This document shows, piece by piece, positions 9,165-19,562 of a stretch of DNA of 64,000 nucleotides. Under the pieces are notes generated by a model. That model made no database searches. It had not been told where the DNA came from and saw only the letters and a program-made list of their open reading frames with translations. Origin of the DNA: Enterobacter chuandaensis (lineage in GTDB: Bacteria > Pseudomonadota > Gammaproteobacteria > Enterobacterales > Enterobacteriaceae); NCBI RefSeq assembly GCF_003594915.1, contig NZ_QZCS01000017.1, forward strand, positions 1 to 64,000, read 5' to 3'. The position numbers and the translations under genes were made by a program. How positions within the stretch are numbered: position 1 is the first letter of the stretch; every line of letters begins with the position of its first letter.

Positions 9165-9357
9165 GTCACACCTTAATTTCAGTTGAAAAGAAGTGATGAC
9201 CGGAAAATAGGAAAGGCGAGCCGCAGCGACAATGTGTTTTTGTGAGAATACTCGCAAGGTGATTAAGTAATCTCCAGGCTTTCTGAAATTTAGTTTTAAA
9301 ATCAAAAGACTGTTTCTGCAAATATTTGCAAAAACTGAATGAGAGCGAGGTCACACT
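9165..9357. promoter_or_regulatory. Divergent promoter region with candidate LacI-type operators
   Basis: The gap between the oxidoreductase operon and its regulator contains a perfect 14-bp palindrome, TGCAAATATTTGCA, at 9317-9330. It also contains an imperfect inverted repeat around 9242-9255 (GTGAG, 4 bases, CTCGC). LacI-family proteins bind such palindromes, and the first is 27 bases before the regulator ATG. Assignment as operators is inference. Confidence 0.5.
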
Positions 9358-10416
9358 ATGCCTGGCAGGTTAAAAATGGAGGAAATTGCGGCCCTGACGG
9401 GCTATTCCGTCAGTACCGTGTCGCGGGTATTAAGCGGCAAATCGTATACCAGCGATAAAGCCCGGGAGGCGATCGTTCGCACCGCCAGAGAATTAGGCGT
9501 GCTGGAGTCCATGGCGAGCGGCAGACTATTAATTAACGGAATCGCTGTTTTTGCGCCAGAAAGAACCTTTCAGGGCCGCGGGGATATTTTTTATCTGGAA
9601 GTGACGAAAGGCATTGCTGAAGCCTGCGCGCGACATAACGTGTGGGTGACCTGTTGTGGTTTAGAAGAGCAGCACGCCGATGTGAAAGTCTTTATGGAAA
9701 AGGCAAGCCAGAAGAATATTAACGCGATAATTATTATTGGGACTGATGATTCCACCATATTTAAACTTGCCAGCACGCTGAATAAACCCTGCGTATTAAT
9801 TAATTCCGTTGACCGGGAAAGGATGCTGGATGCCGTCTCGCCCGATCACCGGGCGATTGGCTTCACCGCCATGCAGTACCTTTTTGAGCAGGGGCACCGG
9901 CGGGTATTAACGCTCACCTGCCTGCGACGAGAAACGCTGTATGCGCGTCTGGACGGCATCAAAGAGGCGTACCGCCATTTTCACGTGGCTTTTGATCCCC
10001 AGCATGATTTGCTGGTGACTGAGTGGTTTACCGCTGAGGAGGCCGAACGGGCGCTGGACGCGTGGCTGATGAGTCATGACAGAACCCAGTGGCCGGAGGT
10101 GATTTTCCCGAACAGTACCAGCATGGTGGAAGGGGTGATCAGGGCGTTGACGCGTCATGGGCTGCGCATTCCGGAAGACATTTCGCTCGTTACGACCGAT
10201 TTTGCATGGAACCTGGCGCACCGTCTGGAAAAACCGGTCACGGGCGTGACGGTGCCCTGCCGCGAGCTGGGGATTGAAGCCGTACACCTGCTGCAAACGC
10301 GGCTCAACCGACCGCAGGCGCCGGTCTTTAACCTGCTGCTACAGGGAAAGGTGATGGATTACGGCTCGGTCAGCAATGCGACGCGCCACGCGGCTCGCGT
10401 GGCGCTGGAGCGGTAA
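9358..10416 (+). CDS. LacI-family transcriptional regulator
   Basis: A 352-residue regulator. The N-terminal LacI helix-turn-helix spans about residues 5-50 (KMEEIAALTGYSVSTVSRVL, then hinge). A periplasmic-binding-protein-like sensor domain follows (about 60-335), with the NST-type ribose/sugar-binding lobe. It is transcribed away from the Gfo/Idh operon and has candidate operators in the shared gap, so it most likely controls that operon in response to the imported sugar. The start at 9358 has GAGCGAGG upstream. The stop codon abuts the msrA stop on the other strand, so the sugar cluster ends flush with the backbone. Confidence 0.9.
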   Translation: MPGRLKMEEIAALTGYSVSTVSRVLSGKSYTSDKAREAIVRTARELGVLESMASGRLLINGIAVFAPERTFQGRGDIFYLEVTKGIAEACARHNVWVTCCGLEEQHADVKVFMEKASQKNINAIIIIGTDDSTIFKLASTLNKPCVLINSVDRERMLDAVSPDHRAIGFTAMQYLFEQGHRRVLTLTCLRRETLYARLDGIKEAYRHFHVAFDPQHDLLVTEWFTAEEAERALDAWLMSHDRTQWPEVIFPNSTSMVEGVIRALTRHGLRIPEDISLVTTDFAWNLAHRLEKPVTGVTVPCRELGIEAVHLLQTRLNRPQAPVFNLLLQGKVMDYGSVSNATRHAARVALER

Positions 10417-11058
10417 TCAGGCCAGCTGTGGCGGCAGGCAGACGCCGATGCCCCCGATCCCGCAGTAGCCGTACGGGTTTTTATGCAGGTACTGCTGGTG
10501 ATCGTCCTCGGCGTAGTAGAACGGTTTTGCGGTGGCGATTTCTGTCGTCACGTCGCGCGTATCGCCCGCCTCTCGCATGGCCTGCTGGAAACGCTCAAGG
10601 CTGGCGCGGGCGGCGGCATCCTGCTCAGGCGTGAGCGGATAAATCGCCGAGCGGTACTGCGTGCCGTGGTCGTTGCCCTGACGCATGCCCTGCGCCGGGT
10701 CGTGGTTTTCCCAGAAGACCTGCAGGAGCTGTTCGTAGCTAATGACCGCAGGGTCGTAAACCACGCGGACCGCTTCCGCATGACCGGTTTCGCCGGAGCA
10801 GACTTCGCGGTAGGTTGGATTCGGCGTGTAACCGCCCGTGTAGCCGGCCGCGGTGCTGTAAACGCCGGGCAGCTGCCAGAAGAGGCGCTCCACGCCCCAG
10901 AAGCAGCCCATGGCAAACAGGGCGATTTCCATTCCATCAGGAACGTTGGTCATTGAATGGTTATTGACGGCGTGTAAGGTCGCCACAGGCATAGGGGTGT
11001 TGCGTCCCGGTAATGCATCAGCTTGTGAAACCAGATGCTTTTTGTCGAATAAACTCAC
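10417..11058 (-). CDS. msrA: Peptide-methionine (S)-S-oxide reductase
   Basis: A 213-residue protein matching E. coli MsrA nearly end to end (212 residues). It reduces the S epimer of methionine sulfoxide in proteins and free methionine, repairing oxidative damage in the cytoplasm. The catalytic motif GCFWG is at about residues 51-55, and the resolving cysteine region [14 protein letters not shown] is at the C-terminus. It is divergent from tamA, as in E. coli. The 3' end directly meets the accessory LacI gene, so the insertion boundary lies at its stop codon. Confidence 0.97.
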   Translation of the reverse strand: MSLFDKKHLVSQADALPGRNTPMPVATLHAVNNHSMTNVPDGMEIALFAMGCFWGVERLFWQLPGVYSTAAGYTGGYTPNPTYREVCSGETGHAEAVRVVYDPAVISYEQLLQVFWENHDPAQGMRQGNDHGTQYRSAIYPLTPEQDAAARASLERFQQAMREAGDTRDVTTEIATAKPFYYAEDDHQQYLHKNPYGYCGIGGIGVCLPPQLA

Positions 11059-11280
11059 GATGGGGCCTCCCGGGGTGCGATGTTTCGGTTAAGGTTGTCA
11101 CGAAGCGTTTAATTGAACACAATAAATGCGCTGAATGAGACTAGATTTAATCATAAGAAATATTTGGGTGTTACACCCGTTTTCAACCCACGATTTGGGT
11201 TTTTGGCTTCCAGGCCGTATTTTGCCGCACCGCGGCATACATTTGCTTCCAGGGTGGAAAAGGGATATTCAGGAGAAAAC

Positions 11281-13014
11281 GTGACAAAAATCCGCCAGTT
11301 ATGTTTAGTCAGTGTGTTGCTGACAAGCGGGGTTGCCAGCGCGGCGAATGTCCGTTTGCAGGTTGAGGGGTTATCCGGGACGCTGGAAAAAAACGTGCGT
11401 GCGCAGTTGTCGACCATCCAGAGCGATGAGGTGACGCCGGACCGGCGTTTTCGTGCGCGCGTGGATGACGCGATCCGTGAAGGGCTAAAAGCGCTGGGGT
11501 ATTACGAACCCACCATTGATTTCGATCTCCGTCCGCCGCCAAAGAAGGGGCGTCAGGTGCTTATTGCCCGCGTTTCGCCGGGCGAGCCGGTGCTGATTGG
11601 CGGTACGAACGTCATCCTGCGCGGCGGCGCGCGTACCGATCGTGACTATCTGGACCTGCTCAGCACGCGGCCGAAAATCGGCACCGTGCTCAACCACGGT
11701 GACTACGACCATTTCAAAAAAGAGCTGACGAGCGTCTCCCTGCGCAAGGGCTACTTTGACAGCCAGTTCAACAAAAGCCAGCTGGGCATCGCGCTGGAGC
11801 GACGTCAGGCCTTCTGGGATATCGACTACGACAGCGGCGAACGCTATCGCTTTGGCGATGTAACGTTTGAAGGTTCGCAAATTCGTGAAGAGTATCTGCA
11901 AAACCTCGTACCGTTCAAAAAAGGCGATTACTACCAGTCAAGCGATCTGGCGGAGCTGAACCGTCGCCTCTCCGCTACCGGCTGGTTTAACTCCGTGGTT
12001 GTCGCGCCGGAATTTGATAAGTCTCGCAAAACCAAGGTGTTGCCGCTGCATGGCGTTGTCTCGCCGCGCACCGAGAACACCATTGAGACCGGTGTTGGCT
12101 ACTCGACGGACGTCGGCCCGCGCGTGAAGGCCACCTGGAAAAAACCGTGGATGAACTCCTACGGCCACAGTCTGACCACCAGCGCCAGCATTTCCGCGCC
12201 GGAACAGCAGCTCGATTTCAGCTATAAAATGCCGCTGCTGAAAAATCCGCTTGAGCAGTACTACCTGGTTCAGGGGGGCTTTAAGCGCACCGATCTGAAC
12301 GACACCGAGTCCGATTCCACCACGCTTGCGGTATCCCGCTACTGGGACCTCTCCAGCGGCTGGCAGCGCGCGATCAACCTGCGCTGGAGTTTGGATCACT
12401 TTACCCAGGCTAACGTCACCAACACCACCATGCTGCTCTATCCTGGGGTGATGATCAGCCGCACCCGCTCCCGCGGTGGCCTGATGCCGACCTGGGGCGA
12501 CTCCCAGCGCTATTCCATCGATTACTCCAACACCATGTGGGGTTCTGACGTGGATTTCTCTGTGATTCAGGCGCAGAACGTCTGGATCCGCACGCTGTAT
12601 GACAAACACCGCTTTGTGATGCGCGGCAACCTCGGCTGGATTGAAACCGGCGATTTCGACAAAGTCCCGCCGGACCTGCGCTTCTTCGCCGGGGGCGACC
12701 GCAGCATTCGCGGCTACAAATACAAATCCATCGCACCTAAAGACGATGACGGCAAGCTGATCGGTGCCTCCAAGCTGGCGACCGGCTCGCTGGAGTACCA
12801 GTACAACGTCAGCGGCAAGTGGTGGGGCGCCATGTTCGTCGACGGCGGTGAAGCGGTGAGCGATATCCGCCGCAGCGATTTTAAAACCGGCGCCGGCGTG
12901 GGTGTGCGCTGGCAGTCACCCGTCGGGCCCATCAAGCTCGACTTCGCCGTGCCGGTCGGCGACAAAGACGAACATGGATTACAGTTTTACATCGGTCTGG
13001 GGCCTGAATTATGA
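11281..13014 (+). CDS. tamA: TamA, outer-membrane barrel of the translocation and assembly module
   Basis: A 577-residue protein, the same length as E. coli TamA. The start is the GTG at 11281, with AGGAG upstream. The frame is open back to 11113, but the signal peptide (about residues 1-21, ending GVASA) only makes sense from here. Three POTRA domains span about 22-265. An Omp85 beta-barrel follows, with the conserved GGDRSIRGY loop near 490. TamA sits in the outer membrane and works with TamB in assembling outer-membrane proteins or moving lipids. The tamB ATG overlaps its stop by 4 bases. Confidence 0.97.
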   Translation: MTKIRQLCLVSVLLTSGVASAANVRLQVEGLSGTLEKNVRAQLSTIQSDEVTPDRRFRARVDDAIREGLKALGYYEPTIDFDLRPPPKKGRQVLIARVSPGEPVLIGGTNVILRGGARTDRDYLDLLSTRPKIGTVLNHGDYDHFKKELTSVSLRKGYFDSQFNKSQLGIALERRQAFWDIDYDSGERYRFGDVTFEGSQIREEYLQNLVPFKKGDYYQSSDLAELNRRLSATGWFNSVVVAPEFDKSRKTKVLPLHGVVSPRTENTIETGVGYSTDVGPRVKATWKKPWMNSYGHSLTTSASISAPEQQLDFSYKMPLLKNPLEQYYLVQGGFKRTDLNDTESDSTTLAVSRYWDLSSGWQRAINLRWSLDHFTQANVTNTTMLLYPGVMISRTRSRGGLMPTWGDSQRYSIDYSNTMWGSDVDFSVIQAQNVWIRTLYDKHRFVMRGNLGWIETGDFDKVPPDLRFFAGGDRSIRGYKYKSIAPKDDDGKLIGASKLATGSLEYQYNVSGKWWGAMFVDGGEAVSDIRRSDFKTGAGVGVRWQSPVGPIKLDFAVPVGDKDEHGLQFYIGLGPEL

Positions 13015-16000
13015 GTTTATGGAAGAAAATAAGCCTCGGGGTGCTGATTTTTATCGTGCTGCTGCTCGGTACGGTGGCGTTTCTGGTGGGAACGACAACC
13101 GGGCTGCATCTGTTGTTTAACGCCGCGAACCGCTGGGTGCCGGGGCTGGAAATTGGCCAGGTGACGGGCGGCTGGCGCGACCTGCGTCTGAAGAACTTCC
13201 GCTATGAGCAGCCGGGCGTGGCGGTCAACGCCGGGGAGTTTCATCTCGCGGTGAAGCTGGGCTGTCTGCGGGATAGCAAGCTCTGCGTTAACGATCTGTC
13301 GCTAAAAGACGTCAACGTGGCGATAGATTCAAAGAAAATGCCGAAGTCTGCGCCGGTTGAGGAAGAGGACAGCGGCCCGCTGAATCTCTCCACACCGTAC
13401 CCGATTGCGCTCTATCGGGTGGCGCTCGATAACGTCAATATCAAAATCGACGACACCACCGTTTCGGTGATGGATTTCACCTCCGGCCTGCGCTGGCAGG
13501 AGAAAAACCTCACCCTGACGCCAACCTCGCTGCAGGGCTTACTGATCGCGCTGCCGAAAGTGGCGGACGTGGCGCAGGAAGAGATCGTCGAGCCAAAAAT
13601 CCAGAACCCGCAGCCGGAAGAGAAGCCGCTGGGCGAAACGCTGAAAGATCTCTTCTCGAAGCCTGTCCTGCCTGAAATGACCGACGTGCATCTGCCGCTG
13701 AACCTCAACATTGAGGAGTTCAAAGGCGAGCAGCTGCGCCTGACCGGCGATATCGATCTGACGGTCTTCAATATGCTGCTGAAAGTCAGCAGCATTGACG
13801 GCAACATGAAGCTCGACGCGCTCGATATCGACACCAACCAGGGCTCGGTGAATGCGTCAGGGAATGCGCTGCTGCGTGATAACTGGCCGGTGGATATCAC
13901 CCTCAATAGCGCACTCAACATCGACCCGCTCAAGGGCGAAAAAGTGAAGGTTAAAGTGGGCGGGGCGCTGCGTGAGAAGCTGGATATCGGGGTGAATCTC
14001 TCCGGCCCGGTAGACATGGCCCTGCGCGCGCAAACCCAGCTGGCGGAAGCCGGGCTGCCGCTCAATCTGGAGGTTGTCAGCAAGCAGCTTTACTGGCCGT
14101 TCACCGGCGAAAAACAGTATCAGGCCGACGATCTGAAGCTGAAGCTGAGCGGCAAGATGACCGACTACACGCTCTCGTTCCGCACCGCGGTGAAGGGGCA
14201 GGGCGTGCCGCCCGCCACCATCACGCTGGATGCAAAAGGCAACGAACAGCAGGTTAACCTCGACAAGCTGACCGTCGCGGCACTGGAAGGGAAAACGGAA
14301 CTGACCGCGCTGCTCGACTGGCAGCAGGCGATCAGCTGGCGCGGCGAGCTGAAGCTGACGGGGATTAACACCGCCAAAGAGGTGCCGGACTGGCCGTCGA
14401 AGCTGGATGGCCTCATCAAAACCCGCGGCAGCCTCTACGGCGGCACGTGGCAGATGGACGTGCCGGAAATCAAGCTCACCGGGAACGTGAAGCAGAACAA
14501 GGTGAACGTTGAAGGTTCGGTGAAGGGCAACAGCTACCTGCAGTGGATAATCCCGGGACTGCACGTGGCGCTGGGCCGCAACACGGCGGATATCAAAGGC
14601 GAGCTGGGGGTGAAAGATCTCAATCTTGACGCCACCATCGACGCGCCGAATCTGGATAACGCCCTGCCGGGTCTGGGCGGCACGGCGAAAGGACTCGTGA
14701 AAGTGCGCGGCACCGTAGACGCGCCGCAGCTGCTGGCAGATATCACCGCCAACAATCTGCGCTGGCAGGAGCTGAGCGTCGCCCGCGTCCGCGTGGAAGG
14801 GGATGTGAAATCCACCGATCAGATCGGCGGTAACCTGAACCTGCGCGTGGAGCGCATTTCCCAGCCGGACGTGAACATTAGCCTGGTCACTCTGGACGCC
14901 AGGGGGAACGAGAAGCAGCACGATCTCCAGCTGCGCGTGCAGGGCGAGCCCGTCTCCGGGCAGCTGCACCTGACCGGCAGCTTCGACCGCAAGGAAGAAC
15001 GCTGGAAAGGGACGCTGGACAACACGCGTTTCAATACCCCGGTGGGCCCGCTGGCGCTGTCGCGCTCCATTGCGCTGGACTACCGCAACGCCGAGCAGAA
15101 GATCAGCATCGGGCCACACTGCTGGACCAACCCGAATGCGGAGCTGTGCGTGCCGCAGACCATTGATGCGGGCGCGGAAGGGCGCGCGCAGATCAACCTC
15201 AACCGCTTCGATCTGGCAATGCTGAAGCCGTTTATGCCGGATACCACGCAGGCCAGCGGCGTCTTCAGCGGAAAAGCCGATGTCGCCTGGGACACCACCA
15301 AAGAGGGGCTGCCGCAGGGCAGCGTCACGCTTTCCGGGCGCAATGTGAAGGTGACGCAGGAAGTCAACGACGCGCCGCTGCCGGTGGCCTTCGACACCCT
15401 GAATGTGAGTGCAGACCTGCATAACAACCGTGCGGAGCTGGGGTGGCTTATCCGTCTGACCAATAACGGCCAGATGGACGGGCAGATACAGATTACCGAT
15501 CCGCAGGGGCGGCGCAATCTGGGCGGCAACGTCAATATCCGCAACTTCAACCTGGCAATGGTCAACCCGATTTTCGCGCGCGGGGAAAAAGCCGAGGGCA
15601 TGGTGAATGCCAACCTGCGCCTGGCGGGCAACGCGCAAAGCCCGCAGCTGTTCGGCCAGCTGCGCCTCAGCGGTGTGGATATCGACGGGAACTTTATGCC
15701 ATTCGATATGCAGCCCAGCCAGATTGCGATGAACTTCAACGGCATGAGCTCGACGCTGAGCGGCTCGGTGCTTACCCAGCAGGGGCAAATCAACCTGAGC
15801 GGTGACGCGGACTGGAGTCAGCTCGACAACTGGCGCGCCCGTATTGCCGCGAAAGGCAGTAAGGTTCGCATCACCGTACCGCCAATGGTGCGCCTGGACG
15901 TCTCGCCTGATGTGGTCTTTGAGGCGACGCCAAGTCTCTTCACCCTGGATGGCCGCGTGGACGTGCCGTGGGCGCGCATCGTGGTTCACGAGGTGCCGGA

Positions 16001-16787
16001 AAGCGCGGTCGGCGTCTCCAGTGATGAAGTTATGCTCAATGAAAATCTGAAACCTGCCGAAGAGAAGAGCGCTGGCATACCGATTAATAGTAACCTTATC
16101 GTGCACGTGGGAAATAACGTGCGGTTGGATGCGTTTGGGCTGAAGGCGAGGCTCACGGGCGACCTGAAAGTGGCGCAGGATAAACAAGGGCTTGGCCTCA
16201 ACGGGCAGATCAATATTCCTGAAGGGCGTTTCCATGCCTATGGTCAGGACCTGATTGTCCGTAAAGGCGAGCTGCTGTTCTCCGGTCCACCGGATCAGCC
16301 GCTGTTGAACATCGAAGCGATTCGTAACCCGGAAGCGACGGAAAACGACGTCATTGCTGGCGTACGCGTCACCGGCTCTGCCGACGAACCGAAGGCGGAG
16401 ATCTTCTCTGACCCGGCGATGTCGCAGCAGGAAGCCCTCTCTTATCTGCTGCGCGGACAAGGTCTGGACAGCGGTCAGAGCGACAGCGCGGCGATGACCT
16501 CGATGTTAGTCGGTCTGGGGGTTGCACAAAGTGGGCAGGTTGTGGGTAAAATCGGCGAGACGTTCGGCGTAAGCAATCTGGCGCTGGATACCCAGGGCGT
16601 GGGTGACTCCTCGCAGGTGGTGGTCAGCGGCTATGTGCTGCCGGGTCTGCAGGTAAAATATGGTGTGGGGATCTTTGACTCACTGGCAACACTCACGTTA
16701 CGCTATCGCCTGATGCCTAAGCTATATCTGGAAGCAGTGTCCGGCGTAGACCAGGCACTTGATCTGCTCTATCAGTTTGAGTTTTAG
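13011..16787 (+). CDS. tamB: TamB, inner-membrane-anchored envelope-spanning AsmA-like protein
   Basis: A 1258-residue protein (E. coli TamB 1259). An N-terminal membrane helix spans about residues 7-29. A long beta-rich periplasmic region follows, then the conserved DUF490/TamB C-terminal domain, ending in a barrel-like strand (YQFEF). It bridges the two membranes and pairs with TamA; the family is implicated in phospholipid transport to the outer membrane. The ATGA overlap with tamA indicates coupled translation. A long antisense open frame over this gene is a codon-bias shadow. Confidence 0.97.
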   Translation: MSLWKKISLGVLIFIVLLLGTVAFLVGTTTGLHLLFNAANRWVPGLEIGQVTGGWRDLRLKNFRYEQPGVAVNAGEFHLAVKLGCLRDSKLCVNDLSLKDVNVAIDSKKMPKSAPVEEEDSGPLNLSTPYPIALYRVALDNVNIKIDDTTVSVMDFTSGLRWQEKNLTLTPTSLQGLLIALPKVADVAQEEIVEPKIQNPQPEEKPLGETLKDLFSKPVLPEMTDVHLPLNLNIEEFKGEQLRLTGDIDLTVFNMLLKVSSIDGNMKLDALDIDTNQGSVNASGNALLRDNWPVDITLNSALNIDPLKGEKVKVKVGGALREKLDIGVNLSGPVDMALRAQTQLAEAGLPLNLEVVSKQLYWPFTGEKQYQADDLKLKLSGKMTDYTLSFRTAVKGQGVPPATITLDAKGNEQQVNLDKLTVAALEGKTELTALLDWQQAISWRGELKLTGINTAKEVPDWPSKLDGLIKTRGSLYGGTWQMDVPEIKLTGNVKQNKVNVEGSVKGNSYLQWIIPGLHVALGRNTADIKGELGVKDLNLDATIDAPNLDNALPGLGGTAKGLVKVRGTVDAPQLLADITANNLRWQELSVARVRVEGDVKSTDQIGGNLNLRVERISQPDVNISLVTLDARGNEKQHDLQLRVQGEPVSGQLHLTGSFDRKEERWKGTLDNTRFNTPVGPLALSRSIALDYRNAEQKISIGPHCWTNPNAELCVPQTIDAGAEGRAQINLNRFDLAMLKPFMPDTTQASGVFSGKADVAWDTTKEGLPQGSVTLSGRNVKVTQEVNDAPLPVAFDTLNVSADLHNNRAELGWLIRLTNNGQMDGQIQITDPQGRRNLGGNVNIRNFNLAMVNPIFARGEKAEGMVNANLRLAGNAQSPQLFGQLRLSGVDIDGNFMPFDMQPSQIAMNFNGMSSTLSGSVLTQQGQINLSGDADWSQLDNWRARIAAKGSKVRITVPPMVRLDVSPDVVFEATPSLFTLDGRVDVPWARIVVHEVPESAVGVSSDEVMLNENLKPAEEKSAGIPINSNLIVHVGNNVRLDAFGLKARLTGDLKVAQDKQGLGLNGQINIPEGRFHAYGQDLIVRKGELLFSGPPDQPLLNIEAIRNPEATENDVIAGVRVTGSADEPKAEIFSDPAMSQQEALSYLLRGQGLDSGQSDSAAMTSMLVGLGVAQSGQVVGKIGETFGVSNLALDTQGVGDSSQVVVSGYVLPGLQVKYGVGIFDSLATLTLRYRLMPKLYLEAVSGVDQALDLLYQFEF

Positions 16788-16789
16788 CA

Positions 16790-17134
16790 ATGCGAATATT
16801 TGTCTACGGCAGTTTACGAACCAGGCAAGGCAACAGTCACTGGATGACCAATGCCCAGCTACTGGGGAATTACAATATCGAGAACTACCAGTTGTACAGC
16901 CTGGGCCACTATCCAGGCGCGGTTCCCGGCGAAGGAACAGTACAGGGTGAAGTTTATCGTATTGATAATGCTACACTTGCCGAACTTGATGCCTTGCGCA
17001 CCAGGGGCGGTGAATACGCTCGCCAGTTGATCCAGACGCCGTACGGAAGCGCGTGGATGTATGTCTACCAGCGTCCGGTCGACGGGTTAACGCGGATTGT
17101 AAGCGGTAACTGGTTAGACAGAGACCAGTACTGA
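16790..17134 (+). CDS. ytfP: GGCT-fold protein YtfP
   Basis: A 114-residue cytoplasmic protein of the gamma-glutamylcyclotransferase-like (BtrG/YtfP/GGACT) family. The N-terminal VYGSLR loop (residues 4-9) is the family ligand-binding signature, and a conserved glutamate is in GGEYAR. It begins 2 bases after the tamB stop, as in E. coli, and a strong terminator follows at once. The physiological substrate in enterics is not established. Confidence 0.93.
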   Translation: MRIFVYGSLRTRQGNSHWMTNAQLLGNYNIENYQLYSLGHYPGAVPGEGTVQGEVYRIDNATLAELDALRTRGGEYARQLIQTPYGSAWMYVYQRPVDGLTRIVSGNWLDRDQY

Positions 17135-17140
17135 AAAACG

Positions 17141-17170
17141 ACAACGCCACCGTGAGGTGGCGTTGTTTTT
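17141..17170. terminator. Bidirectional terminator after ytfP
   Basis: A 10-bp perfect stem (CAACGCCACC / GGTGGCGTTG) with loop GTGA is followed by six Ts on the plus strand and preceded by an A run. It can stop both tamAB-ytfP and the minus-strand cassette ending at 17178. Confidence 0.9.
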
Positions 17171-17177
17171 TGTGCTT

Positions 17178-17501
17178 TCAGCTCTCTTCTGCATCCCGGC
17201 GCCGGGTTAAAAACAGAGGAACGAACAGCATGATGTACGGAGCAATAAGCCATAACAAGCACAGCGCGCGTGAACGTCCATAGTAGTTTATGCACCGCGT
17301 ATTGCTTGAAATGACGGGCAGGAAAAACAGTAAAAACAGCAGAATCGCATAATCGCTTCTATACGGGATCCATAAGTAAAACAAAAACCAGGCAAGCTGG
17401 AATGTCATGATGCACAGATACTGCCATTTGCTGTCTTTGCCGTAACAGTCAAACGCCTTTATGTAGCCCATTTTTATGCTTTGAAGAAAGAAACTTAGCA
17501 T
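17178..17501 (-). CDS. Small DUF805-like membrane protein
   Basis: A 107-residue protein with about four hydrophobic segments. Its sequence is reminiscent of small DUF805-type membrane proteins, but I cannot assign it firmly. The frame overlaps the upstream gene by 53 bases. An internal ATG at 17471 (MGYIKAF) would cut the overlap to 23 bases; neither start has a strong ribosome site. It is AT-rich and is the last gene of a three-gene cassette absent from the E. coli layout between ytfP and ppa. A role as a membrane immunity protein is possible but unproven. Confidence 0.55.
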   Translation of the reverse strand: MLSFFLQSIKMGYIKAFDCYGKDSKWQYLCIMTFQLAWFLFYLWIPYRSDYAILLFLLFFLPVISSNTRCINYYGRSRALCLLWLIAPYIMLFVPLFLTRRRDAEES

Positions 17502-17919
17502 GTATAACGCTCACGATCGCGACGGTCAGGAGTGTGCTTGTCACCAACGCCCCTAAAAAATAGCTGTGGGTGATATCAGTAACACCCGAGCCTAAAGTAT
17601 GCAATTTACTATAACCTCTATCGACTGCAACAAAAAGAGTATATAGCCCGATGTTAATAAATAACTGAAGCAGGCAAGAAGTGATGATATTTTGCGGGAT
17701 TCTTTTTAAAAGAGTGAGTGCCGCATGGATAATACCTGCCGACAGAGCAAAAAAGAGACCGTTAAATAAACTGGATAGTATGAAGCTATTTATTTCACTA
17801 AATACTAAGCTATCACTTCCATAATACCATGCCATGTATTCAACATAGGTACTTCTGCCAAAGATAAAAGCGGCAATAATAAGGATGAGCAGACTCACAA
17901 TATGCCTTTTCTTACTCAT
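17449..17919 (-). CDS. Unknown four-helix membrane protein
   Basis: A 156-residue protein with four predicted membrane helices (about 8-22, 47-65, 76-95 and 118-140) and a basic C-terminus. I recognise no family. The ATG overlaps the upstream stop (ATGA at 17916-17919), so it is translated together with the 194-residue soluble gene. The tight coupling of one soluble and two membrane proteins resembles a toxin with immunity partners or a small signalling unit. AT-rich composition marks it as acquired. Confidence 0.55.
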   Translation of the reverse strand: MSKKRHIVSLLILIIAAFIFGRSTYVEYMAWYYGSDSLVFSEINSFILSSLFNGLFFALSAGIIHAALTLLKRIPQNIITSCLLQLFINIGLYTLFVAVDRGYSKLHTLGSGVTDITHSYFLGALVTSTLLTVAIVSVIHAKFLSSKHKNGLHKGV

Positions 17920-18500
17920 AATTTTGCTCCCTTAGATAACAGCTCCTTCATCGTTTTACTGGCTTCTAGCTGATCTTTGATGATGGCAAGATCACGAGTA
18001 TTGTGGTTATATTTTGCAATAGCGGTTGGCGTACCCTTTCCACCATTGTCCATAAAGAAGACGATATCCTTACGACCATAAAGAAGAACTTGCGGGATGG
18101 GATCTCGTCCATAACTTACCGCTTGTGGAAGGGAGTGGATAGACTCTGTCGTGAGGAAGCGAGGAATATTTTCATGCTCAATATTACCTAAAGGCGTTGT
18201 GGCAACAAGGGAGCCAATAAAATCGGTCGTATATACTAACGCATCTGTATCTTTAGTGGTTATTTTTGAACCTGTAATATATTTAATCTGTTGCCAAAGA
18301 GTAATATCTTTAGGGATAACCTTAACGCCATCCATAAACATATCTTGCTTGCGTTTTAGCTGAATGACAGTACGGTGCACTTGGGTTAAAGAGGGGCTGA
18401 TTTCCCCAACTGAAGGCATTAGGCCATCGCGGGAATACAGCCTTTCAATGATAAAATAAATTCCAGTTGGGCGGGCAACATCAATGTTAATGGATGACAT
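17916..18500 (-). CDS. Unknown soluble protein, first gene of AT-rich cassette
   Basis: A 194-residue protein without signal peptide or membrane helix. The ATG at 18500 has TAGGA upstream. The N-terminus (INIDVARPTGIYFIIERL) and the Lys-rich C-terminus match no family I know. It is followed by two small membrane proteins with overlapping starts. Possible roles include a contact-dependent effector with membrane immunity proteins; no catalytic motif supports this. The DNA is clearly more AT-rich than ytfP and ppa on either side. Confidence 0.55.
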   Translation of the reverse strand: MSSINIDVARPTGIYFIIERLYSRDGLMPSVGEISPSLTQVHRTVIQLKRKQDMFMDGVKVIPKDITLWQQIKYITGSKITTKDTDALVYTTDFIGSLVATTPLGNIEHENIPRFLTTESIHSLPQAVSYGRDPIPQVLLYGRKDIVFFMDNGGKGTPTAIAKYNHNTRDLAIIKDQLEASKTMKELLSKGAKL

Positions 18501-18678
18501 ATGAATCCTAAAATGAATGGGGATTAATGTTCATAATGACAGTATGTTGTGAACAGACAGGCTATTCAACCACTCCCACTATAAATGATAGGGTGGCTTT
18601 TCTGTTTTTTATAGTTCATTCAAAAGGAATGAGATTTTTCTTAAAGAATTCGTCTGTATTGCTTTTAACCAGGGAAAT

Positions 18679-18707
18679 AATAAAGCCCCGACTCGCGGGG
18701 CTTTATT
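18679..18707 (-). terminator. Terminator of ppa
   Basis: A 12-bp stem (AATAAAGCCCCG / CGGGGCTTTATT) with a 5-base loop lies 16 bases beyond the ppa stop, with T-rich sequence following on the minus strand. Confidence 0.9.
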
Positions 18708-18722
18708 GATCGGCAGTAAGAA

Positions 18723-19253
18723 TTACTTCTTAGCAGCACGTTCGAAGGAGGCGATGATTTCTGCTTTCGCCGCTTCTGCGTTGTCCCAGCCGTCAACTTT
18801 AACCCACTTGCCTTTTTCGAGGTCTTTGTAGTGCTCGAAGAAGTGAGTGATCTGCGCTTTCAGCAGCTCTGGCAGGTCGTTCACATCTTTGATGTGATCG
18901 TATTCTTTGCTCAGCTTGGTGTGCGGTACCGCAACCAGCTTCGCATCTTCACCGGATTCGTCGGTCATCTTCAGGACGCCAACTGGACGGCAGCGAATAA
19001 CAGCGCCTGGCTGCAGTGGGTATGGCGTTGGGACCAGCACGTCAACCGGGTCACCGTCCAGAGACAGGGTATGGTTGATGTAACCGTAGTTGCACGGATA
19101 GAACATCGCGGTAGACATGAAACGGTCTACGAACAGGGCGCCGCTCTCTTTGTCCACTTCGTATTTGATCGGATCTGCGTTGGCCGGGATTTCGATAACT
19201 ACGTAGATGTCTTCTGGCAGTTCTTTACCCGCTGGGACGTTGAGTAAGCTCAT
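18723..19253 (-). CDS. ppa: Inorganic pyrophosphatase (family I)
   Basis: A 176-residue cytoplasmic enzyme that hydrolyses pyrophosphate to two phosphates, pulling biosynthetic reactions forward. The start at 19253 ([10 protein letters not shown]) matches the E. coli protein; the longer open frame to 19403 is not supported. The signature [12 protein letters not shown] holds three metal-binding aspartates (near residues 66-71). The length equals that of E. coli Ppa. It is divergent from ytfQ, with a 309-base gap. Confidence 0.97.
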   Translation of the reverse strand: MSLLNVPAGKELPEDIYVVIEIPANADPIKYEVDKESGALFVDRFMSTAMFYPCNYGYINHTLSLDGDPVDVLVPTPYPLQPGAVIRCRPVGVLKMTDESGEDAKLVAVPHTKLSKEYDHIKDVNDLPELLKAQITHFFEHYKDLEKGKWVKVDGWDNAEAAKAEIIASFERAAKK

Positions 19254-19417
19254 GTCGGTGTCCTTTAAAATGGATGGTAAACAAGTGGCAGGTATTATAG
19301 CCAACTCACGCTGAATGTCTCCGCCTGTTTTCGCATTCTCTCCCCGCACGCGCCACTTTTCAGACCGATTCCATGACAGGAAAATCCATAAACTCAGCCG
19401 CATTTTTAATGGTGAAA

Positions 19418-19431
19418 TGAAAGCGATTACA
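19418..19431. promoter_or_regulatory. GalR/LacI-type operator upstream of ytfQ
   Basis: TGAAAGCGATTACA fits the LacI/GalR-family core TGNAANCGNTTNCA exactly. It lies 131 bases upstream of the ytfQ start. The galactofuranose transporter is linked to galactose regulation in E. coli, so GalR or GalS is the natural candidate. Confidence 0.6.
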
Positions 19432-19471
19432 AACTTGTGATTAACGTTTTATTCACTTTTCTGAAGTGTGA

Positions 19472-19490
19472 TGTAACGCAATTCGTTACA
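19472..19490. promoter_or_regulatory. Perfect 7-5-7 inverted repeat in the ytfQ promoter
   Basis: TGTAACG, CAATT, CGTTACA forms a perfect inverted repeat just upstream of a TATAGT -10-like element at about 19503. It would cover the -35 region. The binding protein is not known to me. Confidence 0.5.
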
Positions 19491-19562
19491 TATTTCATTG
19501 GCTATAGTCATTTCGCAGAACATCTTTTAACCAACAATAAACACCCCTACGAGGACGCTCAT

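Noticed and set aside
11113..11280. Longer N-terminus for TamA
   Set aside because: The GTG at 11281 has AGGAG upstream, begins the signal peptide and gives exactly the E. coli length.
13857..16460. 867-codon open frame antisense to tamB
   Set aside because: Arises from codon bias of tamB; no ribosome site or recognisable domain, and tamB is unmistakable.
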